From positions 1 through 17,965 of the forward strand of contig DGBM01000061.1 in NCBI GenBank assembly GCA_002384765.1: 17,965 nucleotides of DNA, read 5' to 3'. The notes beneath the pieces were generated by a model that made no database searches, had not been told where the DNA came from, and was given only the letters and a program-made list of their open reading frames with translations. The DNA is from Demequinaceae bacterium UBA4004. GTDB taxonomy: Bacteria > Actinomycetota > Actinomycetes > Actinomycetales > Demequinaceae. The translations under genes and the position numbers were made by a program. This document shows, one piece after another, positions 5,932 through 15,465 of this stretch; the first letter of the stretch is position 1, and every line of letters begins with the position of its first letter.

Positions 5932-8900
5932 TCATTGTGCCGCCCGCAAGTCTGGAAGCCCCAAGTCTGCGGCATCGCGGTAGGCCTGGGTCATGCGGAC
6001 CAGCCGGGGCGCTTCGCCCGCGAAACTCACGAACGCTTCGCCCTTTCCCAGGGTGCGGATCTGCTCTGAAAGGCGAGGGTTGTCTGGCTGGAGCTTTCGC
6101 GCGGCCATCGTGGCCACGGTCGCGTCCGGCAGGCCGAAGCAGATCTTGGTCTGTGCGTTGGCGGCGACGACGTCGGGCAGGTCCAGGGGGCCTTGCGTGG
6201 CGAGGATGACTGCCAGGCCCTTGGACCGCCCTTCGCGGATCATGGTCTGGATCGCGCGGAAGGGTGCGACTCGGTGCGCCTCGTCGACGACCATGACGTA
6301 GCGGATTCTGTTTGGCACCGGCGGCAGGTTCTGAACGCGCAAGAGGAGCGAGGAGAAGATAAAGCCGGCCGCGAGCACGGTCGTCTGACCGTTGCCGGGG
6401 ATCTTCGACAGTCCGAAGACCACGTTGGAGTCGATGACGTTGCCGAGTGGTTCTCCGGACTTGAACAGGTCGTGCTGGGTCAGGTCGCCGATCACGCCGG
6501 TCAGGTCTGCGTCCAGCTGGTCGTCGAGAGTTCGGAGGGTGGGCCAACGGTGCTCGCTGTCGCGGACGGCGTAGGCGTCCTTGAGCGCCTGCTCAAGCTT
6601 GGCGCGTTGCCGGACTCCAAGCCGGGCGCTCACGGACCGGACCGCCTCGTCGACGGTGTCGCGCAGTTCGATGATTGCGCTTTGGACGGCGCGGTCGGCG
6701 TCGTCGTCGAGCGCGAGGGGGTTGTAGGGGGCCCCTTCGTTCCACAGGTCGATGAACTGGGCGTCTGCGAACGATGGGAACCCGGTGTCGCCGCTGTAGT
6801 CGTTCTTGAAGTCGGCAATGCCGAACCGGCTGCCGCTGAACTTGGAGAGCTGCCCGAGCAGGCTCATCGCGAACTGCGTCTTTCCCATTCCCGAGGATCC
6901 CCAGACCTCGGTGTGGCCGTTTTGCAGGACGGACTGGCCGGGGCCTGCTGGATGCCAGCGAACCTCCTCGCCGGTGACGGCGTCCCACCCGAAGAGCGGG
7001 GCCACGAACTCGCCGGCGGGGGTTGCTGCCGTGGTGACCCCGGAGTCGGTCGGCTGAGTTTCCGCGGCTGGGTGGGGTTCAGGTGTCTGCGGCGTGACAG
7101 TCTCGGCTGCCTCTTTGGGGCTCTGATCGTCCGGCGTTTCGGGTGTCGGAGACGTCGCCGGCTCCACGCCTGTGCCGGGAGTGTCGTCAGCGGGTGCGGG
7201 GGCTGGCGTCGGCTGGCGTGGGCCGCCGCCGTTGCCCTCGGGCCGGCGTCGGGTTCGGGTGCTCTGGAGCGGCGGGCGGTCGGTCTCGACCGTGCGCAGC
7301 TTGGTCAGGCTGGTGGACGTCGCTGTGCGCAGGAGCTCCTCGGTGAGGGGGATGCTGTGCAGGACGACCGGCACGATGTCGTTGGCGACGTCAGTGCGGT
7401 AGGTGCGGTGCAGGGGCTCGACCTTGGGGCCGAAGACGAGTCCCACGCCGGCCCATTCGAGGGTGCCAGTGCCGAGGCGGAACGCCTCGAGCGCGGCCAG
7501 TTCAGACGCGTCGAGCTTGAATCTGGATTCTCGCGCGACGGCGTAGGCGGCTTCGGCGATGCGGTTGAGCCACAGGCGGCTGTGGATGCTGCCTGCCTCG
7601 GGGTACGCCGCCCACTTGGTCGCCGCGAGGCTCTGATTCAGCTGGTCGAGGGCGCCGGCGGCGGCGTCGTTCTCGTCGCTGCGACGGGCCTTGACCTCGA
7701 TCGTGGCGATGTGCACGCCCTGGTCCTGGGGGTCCAGGGCAATCGCGAGTAGGTCGGCCCGCTTCTTCGGGAACCAGTGGCGGTACTCGTCGAGGCTGAC
7801 GAGGAGAACCCTGCAGCCCGGGGGGAGGGGCCACGGGGTGGTCGTGGTGGCAAGGAGGCTGAAGGAGACCACATGCCCGACGAGTTCGTTGATGCCGGCG
7901 CCGCTGGTCGCGGCTTGCAGCGCGAGGATGCCGTAGCCCTGGCTGGCGACTTGCCGCAGTTGCGTGCCGACAGATAGGGCGACGTCGGGTTCCTTGATGA
8001 TGCCGGCGGCGCGCAGGCTGCGGCCGATGGCCCGGTCAGCCGGCCCGCCGGATTTCTGGCTGAGGACCAGCGACAGCGGACTGTCGCCGCCGAGGCGGCG
8101 TTCTTGGTGGAGGATGGCGACGTTGTCGGCGCCGAGGGCGTGCTCGAGGCTGTCTCGGGTCGCGTAGCGGTCCAGCGTGGCGACCCACAGCGCAAGCTCG
8201 TGGACTTCCCGCAGCTTGGCGGCGATGTCGAGGGCGCCAGTCCTCACCTCGGGGACCTGGAGAGGCTGCCCCTCTTCAGGCCAGGCGTCGTCGACGGCGT
8301 TCTGCAGACGTAGCCAGGCCTGGCCGGCAGGCGAGGCCGCAGGAGGCATGAGCAGGATCCGGCGATCCTGTCGTGGGCGTTGCCACACCCGGGGGGCGAA
8401 GAGGACCTCGCCGTCCTCGCCCGGAGGGGGCACCTCGCGGGTCTCGATCTGCAGGGCGTTGGGGCTGTCGGTCAGGCCAGTGACCAGTGCGAGATGCACC
8501 GCCGGGGCGCCGCTGCCGGGACGGAGAAGTTCCCGGGCGCGTGACAGGTCGTCGAGGTAGCGGAGCTCAAGGACGTCCCTCTCGTTGCGCAGCTGGTCGT
8601 CGGCGGTCGCGAGCGTTTCGGGCCGTGGCTTGTCGTCGTCGCCCGTGCCGACGCAGAACACCTCGATTCTCCGGATGGTCGCCAGCCCGGCTCGGCGGCC
8701 GATGAGCTTTACCGCCTCGCCGACCAGGAGGTCCGCGGCGCCGGCGCCCCATGCGAGGCAGCGCAGGTGGCCGGCCGCTTCGGGCTGGAGCGTCAGCAGC
8801 TGCATGACGACCGAGCTGAGCGCGTCGCCGGCGTACCCGCTCTCGTCTCTGGCAGACCTACCGCCGTACAGGCTCCAAACGCGGCCTTCGCTGGTGGGGA

Positions 8901-10854
8901 GCAGGACACGGTCCTGGGTGGACAGGCGCAGGTGTGCAGGATGGTGGGCGGCAGTGGTGCGCGCGATCCCCCCCGATGTGGCGACCGCGTCGCCCGGGTC
9001 GTGGTCGTTCTTGGGTTCTTCGGCGCGAGTGACCAGGTTCCACAGCGCGTCGAGGTACTGCGCCAGCCACTCCGCCTTCATCGGGGCGAAGGCGGTGAGC
9101 GCGGCGGCGCGGTCGCCGCGGACGGCCCCCGCGAGAGCGAGAGCTTCTGCGGTCTCGGAATCGCCGGCGGCCTCGCGGGCCTCGCAGGTCGCGGTCCAGG
9201 TGTCAACCCAGGAGCTGAGCGCGGACGGTTCGAGACCCCGGTCAAGCGATCTGCGGGCCAGTTGTTGCAGCGCTCGTGCCGCGGGCAGCAGTGCTCCCGG
9301 CACTGCCTGCACGGAGCTGGCGTTGGTGGGTCCGCAGAAGGCGTGGAGGCTGGGCTCGCCGGGAAGGGCGAGGGTCAGGACCGGCGCCTCGGCGAACAGG
9401 ACCGCTGCCCGAAGGGTCGCGGCGTCGTCGAGGTCGGGCTTCCAGTCCACCTGTACCGTGCTGCCGTCGTCGGCGTGAAGTCTCAGCTGCAGCGGGGGGA
9501 GCTGGCCGCCCGAGGCGAGCCCGGCGTCTCCGAATGCCGCGAGGATGTCCCCGAGGTCGCCGTCGTCCGCGGCACGCAAAAGGAGGCCGTCGACCTCGCC
9601 GCCCCAGGTCTCCCAGGTCCGCATCAGTGCGCCGAGCCTCAGGCGTGCACATGCGAGCGTGAGGATGCGGCCGGCTCCTGTCCGATTGGACGCCGCAACG
9701 GGACTGGCTGGTGGCTGGGGGGAAAGAACCTGAACTCTCTCAACCATGCCGCCGAGCTGCTGGGCGGCGCGGACGATTGCCGCCTCCGGACAGGAGGGGC
9801 TGCTGCCGTTGACCGCCCTGTCGCGCAGGAGTCGCTCGAGCTTGCGTCGGGTGGGCCGGGTGAAGACCTGCTTTTGCTGAGCATCGTCCAGGTCGCACAA
9901 GTCCTGCGCGGCGTCGCGCTGGCCGCCGCCCCTGCGCAGCTCCTCCGCGCGGAGTTCATAGGTGTGCCAGGGCAGGCTGGCCGCCTGGCTTCCGGCGTCG
10001 AGCCCGCTGCGGAAGATGTCCATCTCCTGCCGGACGGTGTCGGCCAGGTTTTGAGGCCGCTGTTCGAAGATCTCCCGTGCCTCGTCGAATCGCAGCGTCC
10101 GGAGCAGGTCGGCGCTTCCGGCCTGCAGTTGGGCCATCACCTCGTCGGCCGCCGCCGCGGCGCCGGCGGCGCCGACGTCGGGACGGCGGCTAAGAACTGA
10201 CTCGGCGCGCTTGCGCAGGTCGGCGTACGCAGTCGGTTTCAACAAGTCGTCGCTTGTCCGGCGCGCGGCGAGGGCAAGGTTGTCCCCGATCCGCTCGGAG
10301 TCGACCCGGGCGCCGGGCGGCATTCTGTCGGCGAAGGCTCCGAGTGTGGGCAGCGCGTCGAGGGGGTCGTCTCCCGCTGCCAGCCGGTCTAGATAGGCCG
10401 CGACCGCCGGGGCGCTCGGCCTGGCTGAGACGGGGGCCTGGTTGATCGCTTCGCGCACCGCGCGAGGCACGCCGTCGAGGCCCACGGCTGGAGACTGCTG
10501 GGACAGGATCCCCATGCCCTCGGCGGTCTCCAGCAGGACGCTGGGGGAGACCGATTCGAACAGATTGAGCGACTGCCGGTCGGGCACCTGTTCGCCGTCG
10601 CAGAGGACGAGGACGACTCCGCCCCCGCTCTGGTTGCGCAGCTGGGTCCCGGAGACGTCGCGCATCGCGTGGGTGCCGAAGCGAGCCGGAGCCGCCGAGA
10701 CAACGGCCAGTTGTGGGAGGTCCCCGTCCCAGGCGGCGCTCATCCCCTCCGCGACCGACGTCGGCACGCCTTCGACGAGGACGAAGTTCCGCTCGCCCGG
10801 CATGAGGTTGCGGCGCAGGTGCTCTGCGAGGGCACCGCCGAGCCGGGCGCTCAC
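5932..10854 (-). CDS. DptH/DndH-like protein: PD-(D/E)XK-like nuclease motif plus HerA/FtsK-type ATPase (1640 aa)
   Basis: The largest gene of the operon starts at GTG 10854, overlapping the previous stop as GTGA. The C-terminal domain (about 1286-1640) is a HerA/FtsK-like motor with Walker A GSSGMGKT (1319-1326), Walker B VMVVDEAH (D1524, E1525), and then IREGRSKGLAVILATQ, the sensor-like region of this family. Further upstream, KKRADLLAIAL and ATIEVKAR (D1034, E1053, K1055) match a PD-(D/E)XK nuclease active site. A Pro/Thr/Glu-rich linker (about 1187-1285) separates nuclease and motor. The N-terminal 1000 residues are long helical and mixed regions that I cannot assign. Size, architecture and position as third of three match DptH/DndH of phosphorothioation-dependent restriction. 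The predicted role is DNA translocation and cleavage of unmodified DNA. Homology to DptH is inferred from architecture; the ATPase call is firm. Confidence 0.72.
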   Translation of the reverse strand: MSARLGGALAEHLRRNLMPGERNFVLVEGVPTSVAEGMSAAWDGDLPQLAVVSAAPARFGTHAMRDVSGTQLRNQSGGGVVLVLCDGEQVPDRQSLNLFESVSPSVLLETAEGMGILSQQSPAVGLDGVPRAVREAINQAPVSARPSAPAVAAYLDRLAAGDDPLDALPTLGAFADRMPPGARVDSERIGDNLALAARRTSDDLLKPTAYADLRKRAESVLSRRPDVGAAGAAAAADEVMAQLQAGSADLLRTLRFDEAREIFEQRPQNLADTVRQEMDIFRSGLDAGSQAASLPWHTYELRAEELRRGGGQRDAAQDLCDLDDAQQKQVFTRPTRRKLERLLRDRAVNGSSPSCPEAAIVRAAQQLGGMVERVQVLSPQPPASPVAASNRTGAGRILTLACARLRLGALMRTWETWGGEVDGLLLRAADDGDLGDILAAFGDAGLASGGQLPPLQLRLHADDGSTVQVDWKPDLDDAATLRAAVLFAEAPVLTLALPGEPSLHAFCGPTNASSVQAVPGALLPAARALQQLARRSLDRGLEPSALSSWVDTWTATCEAREAAGDSETAEALALAGAVRGDRAAALTAFAPMKAEWLAQYLDALWNLVTRAEEPKNDHDPGDAVATSGGIARTTAAHHPAHLRLSTQDRVLLPTSEGRVWSLYGGRSARDESGYAGDALSSVVMQLLTLQPEAAGHLRCLAWGAGAADLLVGEAVKLIGRRAGLATIRRIEVFCVGTGDDDKPRPETLATADDQLRNERDVLELRYLDDLSRARELLRPGSGAPAVHLALVTGLTDSPNALQIETREVPPPGEDGEVLFAPRVWQRPRQDRRILLMPPAASPAGQAWLRLQNAVDDAWPEEGQPLQVPEVRTGALDIAAKLREVHELALWVATLDRYATRDSLEHALGADNVAILHQERRLGGDSPLSLVLSQKSGGPADRAIGRSLRAAGIIKEPDVALSVGTQLRQVASQGYGILALQAATSGAGINELVGHVVSFSLLATTTTPWPLPPGCRVLLVSLDEYRHWFPKKRADLLAIALDPQDQGVHIATIEVKARRSDENDAAAGALDQLNQSLAATKWAAYPEAGSIHSRLWLNRIAEAAYAVARESRFKLDASELAALEAFRLGTGTLEWAGVGLVFGPKVEPLHRTYRTDVANDIVPVVLHSIPLTEELLRTATSTSLTKLRTVETDRPPLQSTRTRRRPEGNGGGPRQPTPAPAPADDTPGTGVEPATSPTPETPDDQSPKEAAETVTPQTPEPHPAAETQPTDSGVTTAATPAGEFVAPLFGWDAVTGEEVRWHPAGPGQSVLQNGHTEVWGSSGMGKTQFAMSLLGQLSKFSGSRFGIADFKNDYSGDTGFPSFADAQFIDLWNEGAPYNPLALDDDADRAVQSAIIELRDTVDEAVRSVSARLGVRQRAKLEQALKDAYAVRDSEHRWPTLRTLDDQLDADLTGVIGDLTQHDLFKSGEPLGNVIDSNVVFGLSKIPGNGQTTVLAAGFIFSSLLLRVQNLPPVPNRIRYVMVVDEAHRVAPFRAIQTMIREGRSKGLAVILATQGPLDLPDVVAANAQTKICFGLPDATVATMAARKLQPDNPRLSEQIRTLGKGEAFVSFAGEAPRLVRMTQAYRDAADLGLPDLRAAQ

Positions 10855-12413
10855 CGGTGGCTCCTCGACGCGCGCTCTCCGACCATGGTCGTGCGGTCAG
10901 AGAGACCCACCGCGAGCCCGGCGTCGCTCATCAGGCGCTCGGCGGCGCGCGCGTTCTGTGCGAGCCGTGCACCGTCGAGTTGGCTCGCCAGCGCGGTGTC
11001 GGAGGCTGACTCCTGGTTGATCACGAGACCCCACTCTTCTCGGGCCGCGGCGATGAAGTCGCGGCTGGACATCGGCATTCGACTCGACAGGGCTCCCACC
11101 ATCGCGGCGATGAGGTCGGGGCTCGCCGTTAGGTAGCGGTACGAGCCCGTGCCCACCAACATGCCCACGGATTCCAGCAGCACCCGGAAGCCGTCCTCGG
11201 ATCCTCGACTGTAGTTGGACGTTTCCACCGCCAGCCGCGCGAGCCGGAGATAGTCCTCCTCACCTGCCCCTGCGGGCAGTCGGCCCAACTGGCTGCTGAC
11301 GCTGTCGGGGTCGCTTGCGGCCAAGGTTCGGTCGCGGAACTCGCCGGAGAACGCGATCACCTTTTCCTCTTCCCTCAGTTCGCGCATGCGCTTGGCCAGG
11401 GTGCGGACTGTGGCCTCGGCGAGTCGGATGCGGGCCCGCCGGTAGGACTCCTCGGAACGCTGGCGGACGGGGTCCTGTGCGCGGGGGGATCCGCCGAAGC
11501 TCAGCAGCAGGAAGCGGTCCTCGCACGGAGTGTCGGTCGCATCCCATGCGGTGCGCAGCACGTGCAGCGCCAAGTCGAGGCCCAGGATGCTGCGCAGTTG
11601 CCACAGTTTGGCCGGGCCGCTGGCGTGGCCTTGGAGCATGACCCCTTCTGCGTGCCTGCACAAGCTCTTGGCCAGGCCCGCCAAGCGCGGGTCAGCGCCA
11701 CGGCTCCAAGCTGATCTCTCGTCGTCCTCGAGGTCAATGCGCTTGTCGGTCCAGGTCTCGTTGCGCGGCAGCGCATCCTCCAGCGTGGATCCGATCTCGG
11801 CAAGGGGGCTCGGGGCGTTCAATGCCTCCCGGATCTGTTCTACGGCCGCTCGTCCCAGGCCGGCGTCGGCTGGGTCTGCCGGATCGGCCAGGAGCCGCGC
11901 GAGGGTGATCCCGCTGCCCCGCATGTAGACCTTGCGGACGGTGTACTCGCTGCTGCGGGGACTCGGCTTGCGGGCGTCGTACCACAGCAGTGACTCGTGG
12001 AACGGGCGGAGCAGCCAGGCCCCGGCCTGGCCTCGCTGGGTCTCGGGGTCGATGAGTCCCTGCAGCGTGAGCTGGGCGAGCTGGAGGTTGGCAGAGCCAC
12101 GGACTTGGTCCCCGTTCGCCAGGCGGACGCCGTACTCCTCCGGGGACGTGTCGGCGTCACCGACGCGTCCCTGGGTGCGGCCACCGAGGAAGTTCTCCGC
12201 GAGGGCCAGGCTCCGCACCGCGAAGAGTTGCCGTTTGGGCGACCGGAGGTCGTCGAGGGAGCCGGGTGCGCTGTAGTTGTTCTGGCGAAGGGTGAGCAAG
12301 GTTTCCGCGCACAGCTGCGGTGCGCGCTCGTCGCGGTCTGGCGCCAGCCCGAAGAGGTCTTCCGCGACCGGACCCGGGCTCAGCCGATAGAGGTTCTTGC
12401 GCTGGGCGGGCAT
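10851..12413 (-). CDS. DptG/DndG-like middle protein of the operon, function unknown (520 aa)
   Basis: The ATG at 12413 overlaps the stop of the preceding ATPase gene as TGATG, and the stop overlaps the next GTG as GTGA. I see no nucleotide-binding motif, membrane segment or signal peptide. Visible features are a long helical middle part (SYRRARIRLAEATVRTLAKRMRELREEEKV) and a C-terminal part that looks like a winged-helix or helical module (GSYRYLTASPDLIAAMVGALSSRMPMSSRDFIAAAREEWG), ending ERLMSDAGLAVGLSDRT. Its length and its place between a P-loop ATPase and a HerA-nuclease match the G subunit of DndFGH-type restriction complexes. The name is given by position, not by recognised sequence. 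It is probably a structural or DNA-binding subunit of the complex. Confidence 0.5.
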   Translation of the reverse strand: MPAQRKNLYRLSPGPVAEDLFGLAPDRDERAPQLCAETLLTLRQNNYSAPGSLDDLRSPKRQLFAVRSLALAENFLGGRTQGRVGDADTSPEEYGVRLANGDQVRGSANLQLAQLTLQGLIDPETQRGQAGAWLLRPFHESLLWYDARKPSPRSSEYTVRKVYMRGSGITLARLLADPADPADAGLGRAAVEQIREALNAPSPLAEIGSTLEDALPRNETWTDKRIDLEDDERSAWSRGADPRLAGLAKSLCRHAEGVMLQGHASGPAKLWQLRSILGLDLALHVLRTAWDATDTPCEDRFLLLSFGGSPRAQDPVRQRSEESYRRARIRLAEATVRTLAKRMRELREEEKVIAFSGEFRDRTLAASDPDSVSSQLGRLPAGAGEEDYLRLARLAVETSNYSRGSEDGFRVLLESVGMLVGTGSYRYLTASPDLIAAMVGALSSRMPMSSRDFIAAAREEWGLVINQESASDTALASQLDGARLAQNARAAERLMSDAGLAVGLSDRTTMVGERASRSHR

Positions 12414-14287
12414 CAGCGGCCTCGCTTCGTGAAGTGCGGGAGGGAGATCGTCACCAGCGCAGGCGGATTGGAGTCGGGGTCCGCGACGCGCAGGGAACGA
12501 TCGGTGTGGAGGTAGGCGGCCAGGCGCCCGTAGAAGCCACGCAGGTCGTTCATCTCGGCAACGCCTTGGCCGACGGGCCCTTGGAACGCCGCGGCTTCCC
12601 GGATTGCCTCGTACATGCGGGGGGTGATCCGCAGGGCGAGGTCGTGGTCCCCGTCGACGAGGAGCTCCACGTCCACGTGGTCGACGTCCAGCAGTTCATC
12701 GACCAAGCCGAAGTCGGGGACTCTCAGGGTAAGGCTGTCCAACTGGACTTGGCTGTGCACCAGGGACGGCCGGGCCGGTCGGAAGGAGCCGGGGTCCCGG
12801 GCGAACAGGCACGCGGGATCGGGCACGATGAGGCCTTCGTTCGGGCTTGAGAACCCGGTGACCAGGAAGTTCAGCCCGCGGACGATCTCGTTGAGCTCGA
12901 TGATCGTGTCACCGCCGGCAGCTGTCTTCTTGGCGAGCTCGACCAGCTCGACGACATGGCGGTAGTCCAGCAGGCGCCGAGCGGCGGCGTCCGCCCCGCC
13001 CAGGTCGCGTGAGGCCTCGAAGAAGACGCGCTGCCTCCACAGCCGCTCCGCTGGCGCGTTGGACACCCCGTCGCCGCGGACCAGCGCGTCCAGGCCGTCC
13101 TCGACCCGGGTCAGGTCCTCGTCGGTGCTGACCATCTCGCCCAGCGCGTAGAAAGTCATCTCGCCTTGCGCAGTGCGCACCCGGTCCAGGGGCGACTCCG
13201 AGCCCGCCAGTCCGGGGAGGCGGCCGGCTCCAGCGGAGTCCGGGCGCGTGACATGCGGGTCCCCGGCGATCCGCCGAACGCCCTCTGGTGCCCCGCTTGC
13301 ATCGCGGAGCCATCCATCCACCTCCAGGTCGCTGACGGCGCCCAGGCCCGAACGCCTCATGCCCGTGAGCAGGGGCGAACGCTCGGCGGCGCTGGTGGGG
13401 AGGCCTCCGCCTAGGACACGGCCGAAGTAGCCGTCCGCGGCGGTGAAGGCGCTGCTGCCGCGGTCGCGGTTGTCCTTCTTGACGCGGCTGCAGCTGTGCG
13501 GGCCGACGACGGCCCAGGAGAGGATGGCCAGGACCTCTCGCAGCGTCGGGACGGCTTCGCCAGTGCCCAGGCGGACCAGGGTGCGCAGTTGCTCGCGCAC
13601 GTCGGGGCGGCGCAGATGCTCCGCGTTGCTGCGCATGGGGCAGCCGCCGGTGTCGAAGGGGCAGTCAGCGCAGCCGCCCCAGATGTCTTCGCGGGTGACG
13701 TAGTCCACCAGCTGTCCCCACAGCCGGTCTCCCGTGGGCCGCTGGCGGTTGACGTTGACGATGGTGAGCCCGTCGCTCCTGGCGGCGCCGTGCCGAAGCG
13801 CCCGGTCCAAGATCTCGGCGGCGTCACGTGCGCCGATGTCATCGAGGGCGTCGCGCAGAACTCCCTCGTTGGCGCACAGCAGCGTCTGGGCGTTGCCCGG
13901 CTCGAGCACGGAGCGCAGGATGGAAGCCCTGGACGTCGCGTCGGGCAGGCCGGAGAGATCCTTGACAACGCGCTGCCCGGGCGCGATCTCCACGAGGGCG
14001 TCCTGGATGGGGAGAGCGACTCCGGCGGCTCGGCAGTAGGCCTCCGCGACGGCGGTCTTGCCGGTGCCTGCGTTACCGGTGAGCACTACGACCCCGGGCG
14101 TGCCTTGCGCAGCCCACTCGGCGACGAACCGGGCGAGCTTGGTCTCGACGTCGTCGCCGAGGGCGTCGGCGAGCGCGCCGAAGTGCTCACGGTATGCGCC
14201 GGCCTGGTCTGCGCTGAAGACGGAGAGCAGCCTCAGCGCCGTGACTGCGGGCAGTTCTTCCGGCGGGGGAGTGGGGGTCTCGTTCAC
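12413..14287 (-). CDS. DptF/DndF-like P-loop ATPase with Cys cluster (624 aa)
   Basis: The start is GTG 14287, overlapping the methyltransferase TGA as GTGA; the frame is open further upstream but only as a shadow of the methyltransferase gene. An N-terminal helical region (LRLLSVFSADQAGAYREHFG) leads into Walker A GNAGTGKTA (71-79). LLCANEGVLRDAL (137-149) resembles a sensor region, and I see no classical DE Walker B. A Cys set follows, C206-x2-C209-x6-C216, with C266 further on. This suggests zinc or an iron-sulfur cluster. The C-terminal half is mixed and carries repeated acidic strands (VDHVDVELLVDGDHDLALR). The protein is slightly longer than typical DptF. Position as first of three large restriction-like genes supports a DndF-like regulatory ATPase. 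The specific homology is inferred. Confidence 0.6.
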   Translation of the reverse strand: MNETPTPPPEELPAVTALRLLSVFSADQAGAYREHFGALADALGDDVETKLARFVAEWAAQGTPGVVVLTGNAGTGKTAVAEAYCRAAGVALPIQDALVEIAPGQRVVKDLSGLPDATSRASILRSVLEPGNAQTLLCANEGVLRDALDDIGARDAAEILDRALRHGAARSDGLTIVNVNRQRPTGDRLWGQLVDYVTREDIWGGCADCPFDTGGCPMRSNAEHLRRPDVREQLRTLVRLGTGEAVPTLREVLAILSWAVVGPHSCSRVKKDNRDRGSSAFTAADGYFGRVLGGGLPTSAAERSPLLTGMRRSGLGAVSDLEVDGWLRDASGAPEGVRRIAGDPHVTRPDSAGAGRLPGLAGSESPLDRVRTAQGEMTFYALGEMVSTDEDLTRVEDGLDALVRGDGVSNAPAERLWRQRVFFEASRDLGGADAAARRLLDYRHVVELVELAKKTAAGGDTIIELNEIVRGLNFLVTGFSSPNEGLIVPDPACLFARDPGSFRPARPSLVHSQVQLDSLTLRVPDFGLVDELLDVDHVDVELLVDGDHDLALRITPRMYEAIREAAAFQGPVGQGVAEMNDLRGFYGRLAAYLHTDRSLRVADPDSNPPALVTISLPHFTKRGR

Positions 14288-15465
14288 TGGCCTACGGCCC
14301 TCTTCTGGCGGGGGGAGGTTCCTGACGTGCTGGGCACGCTGACCAGCGGGCGCTGGCCGCGACGGGCGGCGAGGAGTTCGGCTCCGGTGCGGGTAGGCAC
14401 CCCTGCATCCAACAGGACGTCGGCGAGCGCGCCCACGATGAGCTCGGCCGCCGGAGGCGGCACGGCGTTGCCGACCTGTCGCCTGACTCGAGGGTACGCC
14501 GACCGCCGGTCGCGGGGATCCTTGCCGAACTCGAAGACGAAGTCGTCGGGGAAGCCTTGCAGGCGCGCCTTTTCGCGGTTGGACAGGCGGCGCGGCTCGA
14601 TGTGGTGGTAGCCGTGCGTGCCGCCTCCGCCGCCGGCGATGATCGTGTAGGAGGGCTTGTCCGGATCGAGTCGCCGGTACACGTGGCTGATCAGTCCCTT
14701 GACGGCCAGAGGATGGCCGGCGGGGATGACCTCGTAGTTGGAGCCCGGCGGGATCAGCTTGAGGCGCTCTACGACGTCGGGGCTGTCCTGACCGCGCTCG
14801 TGGTTGGGGGCGTCCTCGGGGAGCGGCTGCGCGTCGAGAACCTCGCGCACGGTGCGCGGGGAGCCTTGGAAGGGGGTGGGGATGATTGGCGGCCGGACAC
14901 CCAGGTCGCGACGTACGCCGAGGACGATGAGCCGCTCGCGGTGCTGTGGGACGCCCAGGTCGGCCATGTCCACCACCTGGGCGCTGATGTCGTAGTGGAC
15001 GCCGCGACGCCGGCCCCGCTTGGGCCGGTGGTCGGCGAAGCTGCTCGGCGACTTCAAGGCGTGCCGGACCAGCGTCCAGGCGACGCCCCTGTTCGCCGAC
15101 AGCAGCCCCGGGACGTTCTCGAGCACAAAGGCGGCGGGCTGGAGGGCGTCGAGATACCGAGCGACTTGCCGGAACAGGTTCCCGCGGGCGGTAATCAGCC
15201 CGTCGTGGTTCCACAGCGTGGAGTAGTCCTGGCAGGGCGGCCCGGCCAGGAGAATGTCACAGGGAACATCGGGGACCGGCGTCTCGGTGATGTCGCCCTC
15301 GACAATGTGCTTGCCAAGGTTGCGGCGGTAGGTCTCGACAGCCCAGTGCTCGTTGTCGATCGCCCACACGACGCGGGCCCGGTCCGAACGCTCGGCACCA
15401 AGGTCCATGCCCCCGCAGCCCGAGAACAGGGAGATCGCGGCATAGCGCTTCGGGCGGGGCGCCAT
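14284..15465 (-). CDS. C5-cytosine DNA methyltransferase
   Basis: The enzyme transfers a methyl group from SAM to carbon 5 of cytosine in a target site that cannot be told from the sequence. The 393-aa product has all main motifs: I LFSGCGGMDLGAE (13-25), IV AGPPCQDYS with catalytic Cys78, VI ENVPG (116-120), VIII PQHRERL (173-179), IX RLSNREKARLQGFPDDF (293-309) and X GNAVPPP (332-338). The target-recognition region lies about 185-290 and includes SYTIIAGGGGGTHGYHHIEPRR. It starts with an ATG overlapping the XRE stop (TGATG) and ends overlapping the P-loop ATPase start (GTGA). In this operon it probably provides the self-marking methylation, and the Vsr gene at the operon end is consistent with an active 5mC enzyme. 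Confidence 0.95.
   Translation of the reverse strand: MAPRPKRYAAISLFSGCGGMDLGAERSDRARVVWAIDNEHWAVETYRRNLGKHIVEGDITETPVPDVPCDILLAGPPCQDYSTLWNHDGLITARGNLFRQVARYLDALQPAAFVLENVPGLLSANRGVAWTLVRHALKSPSSFADHRPKRGRRRGVHYDISAQVVDMADLGVPQHRERLIVLGVRRDLGVRPPIIPTPFQGSPRTVREVLDAQPLPEDAPNHERGQDSPDVVERLKLIPPGSNYEVIPAGHPLAVKGLISHVYRRLDPDKPSYTIIAGGGGGTHGYHHIEPRRLSNREKARLQGFPDDFVFEFGKDPRDRRSAYPRVRRQVGNAVPPPAAELIVGALADVLLDAGVPTRTGAELLAARRGQRPLVSVPSTSGTSPRQKRAVGQ

Noticed and set aside
6193..10200. Long plus-strand open frames opposite the 1640-aa gene
   Set aside because: Typical high-GC shadow frames: low-complexity Gly/Val/Arg composition, no ribosome binding sites, no family motifs. The minus strand carries clear ATPase motifs.
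14288..15214. Upstream extension of the P-loop ATPase frame to a 933-residue ORF
   Set aside because: This part lies antisense-free but out of frame inside the methyltransferase gene, is Arg/Pro-rich without conserved motifs, and the GTGA overlap gives a natural start at 14287.
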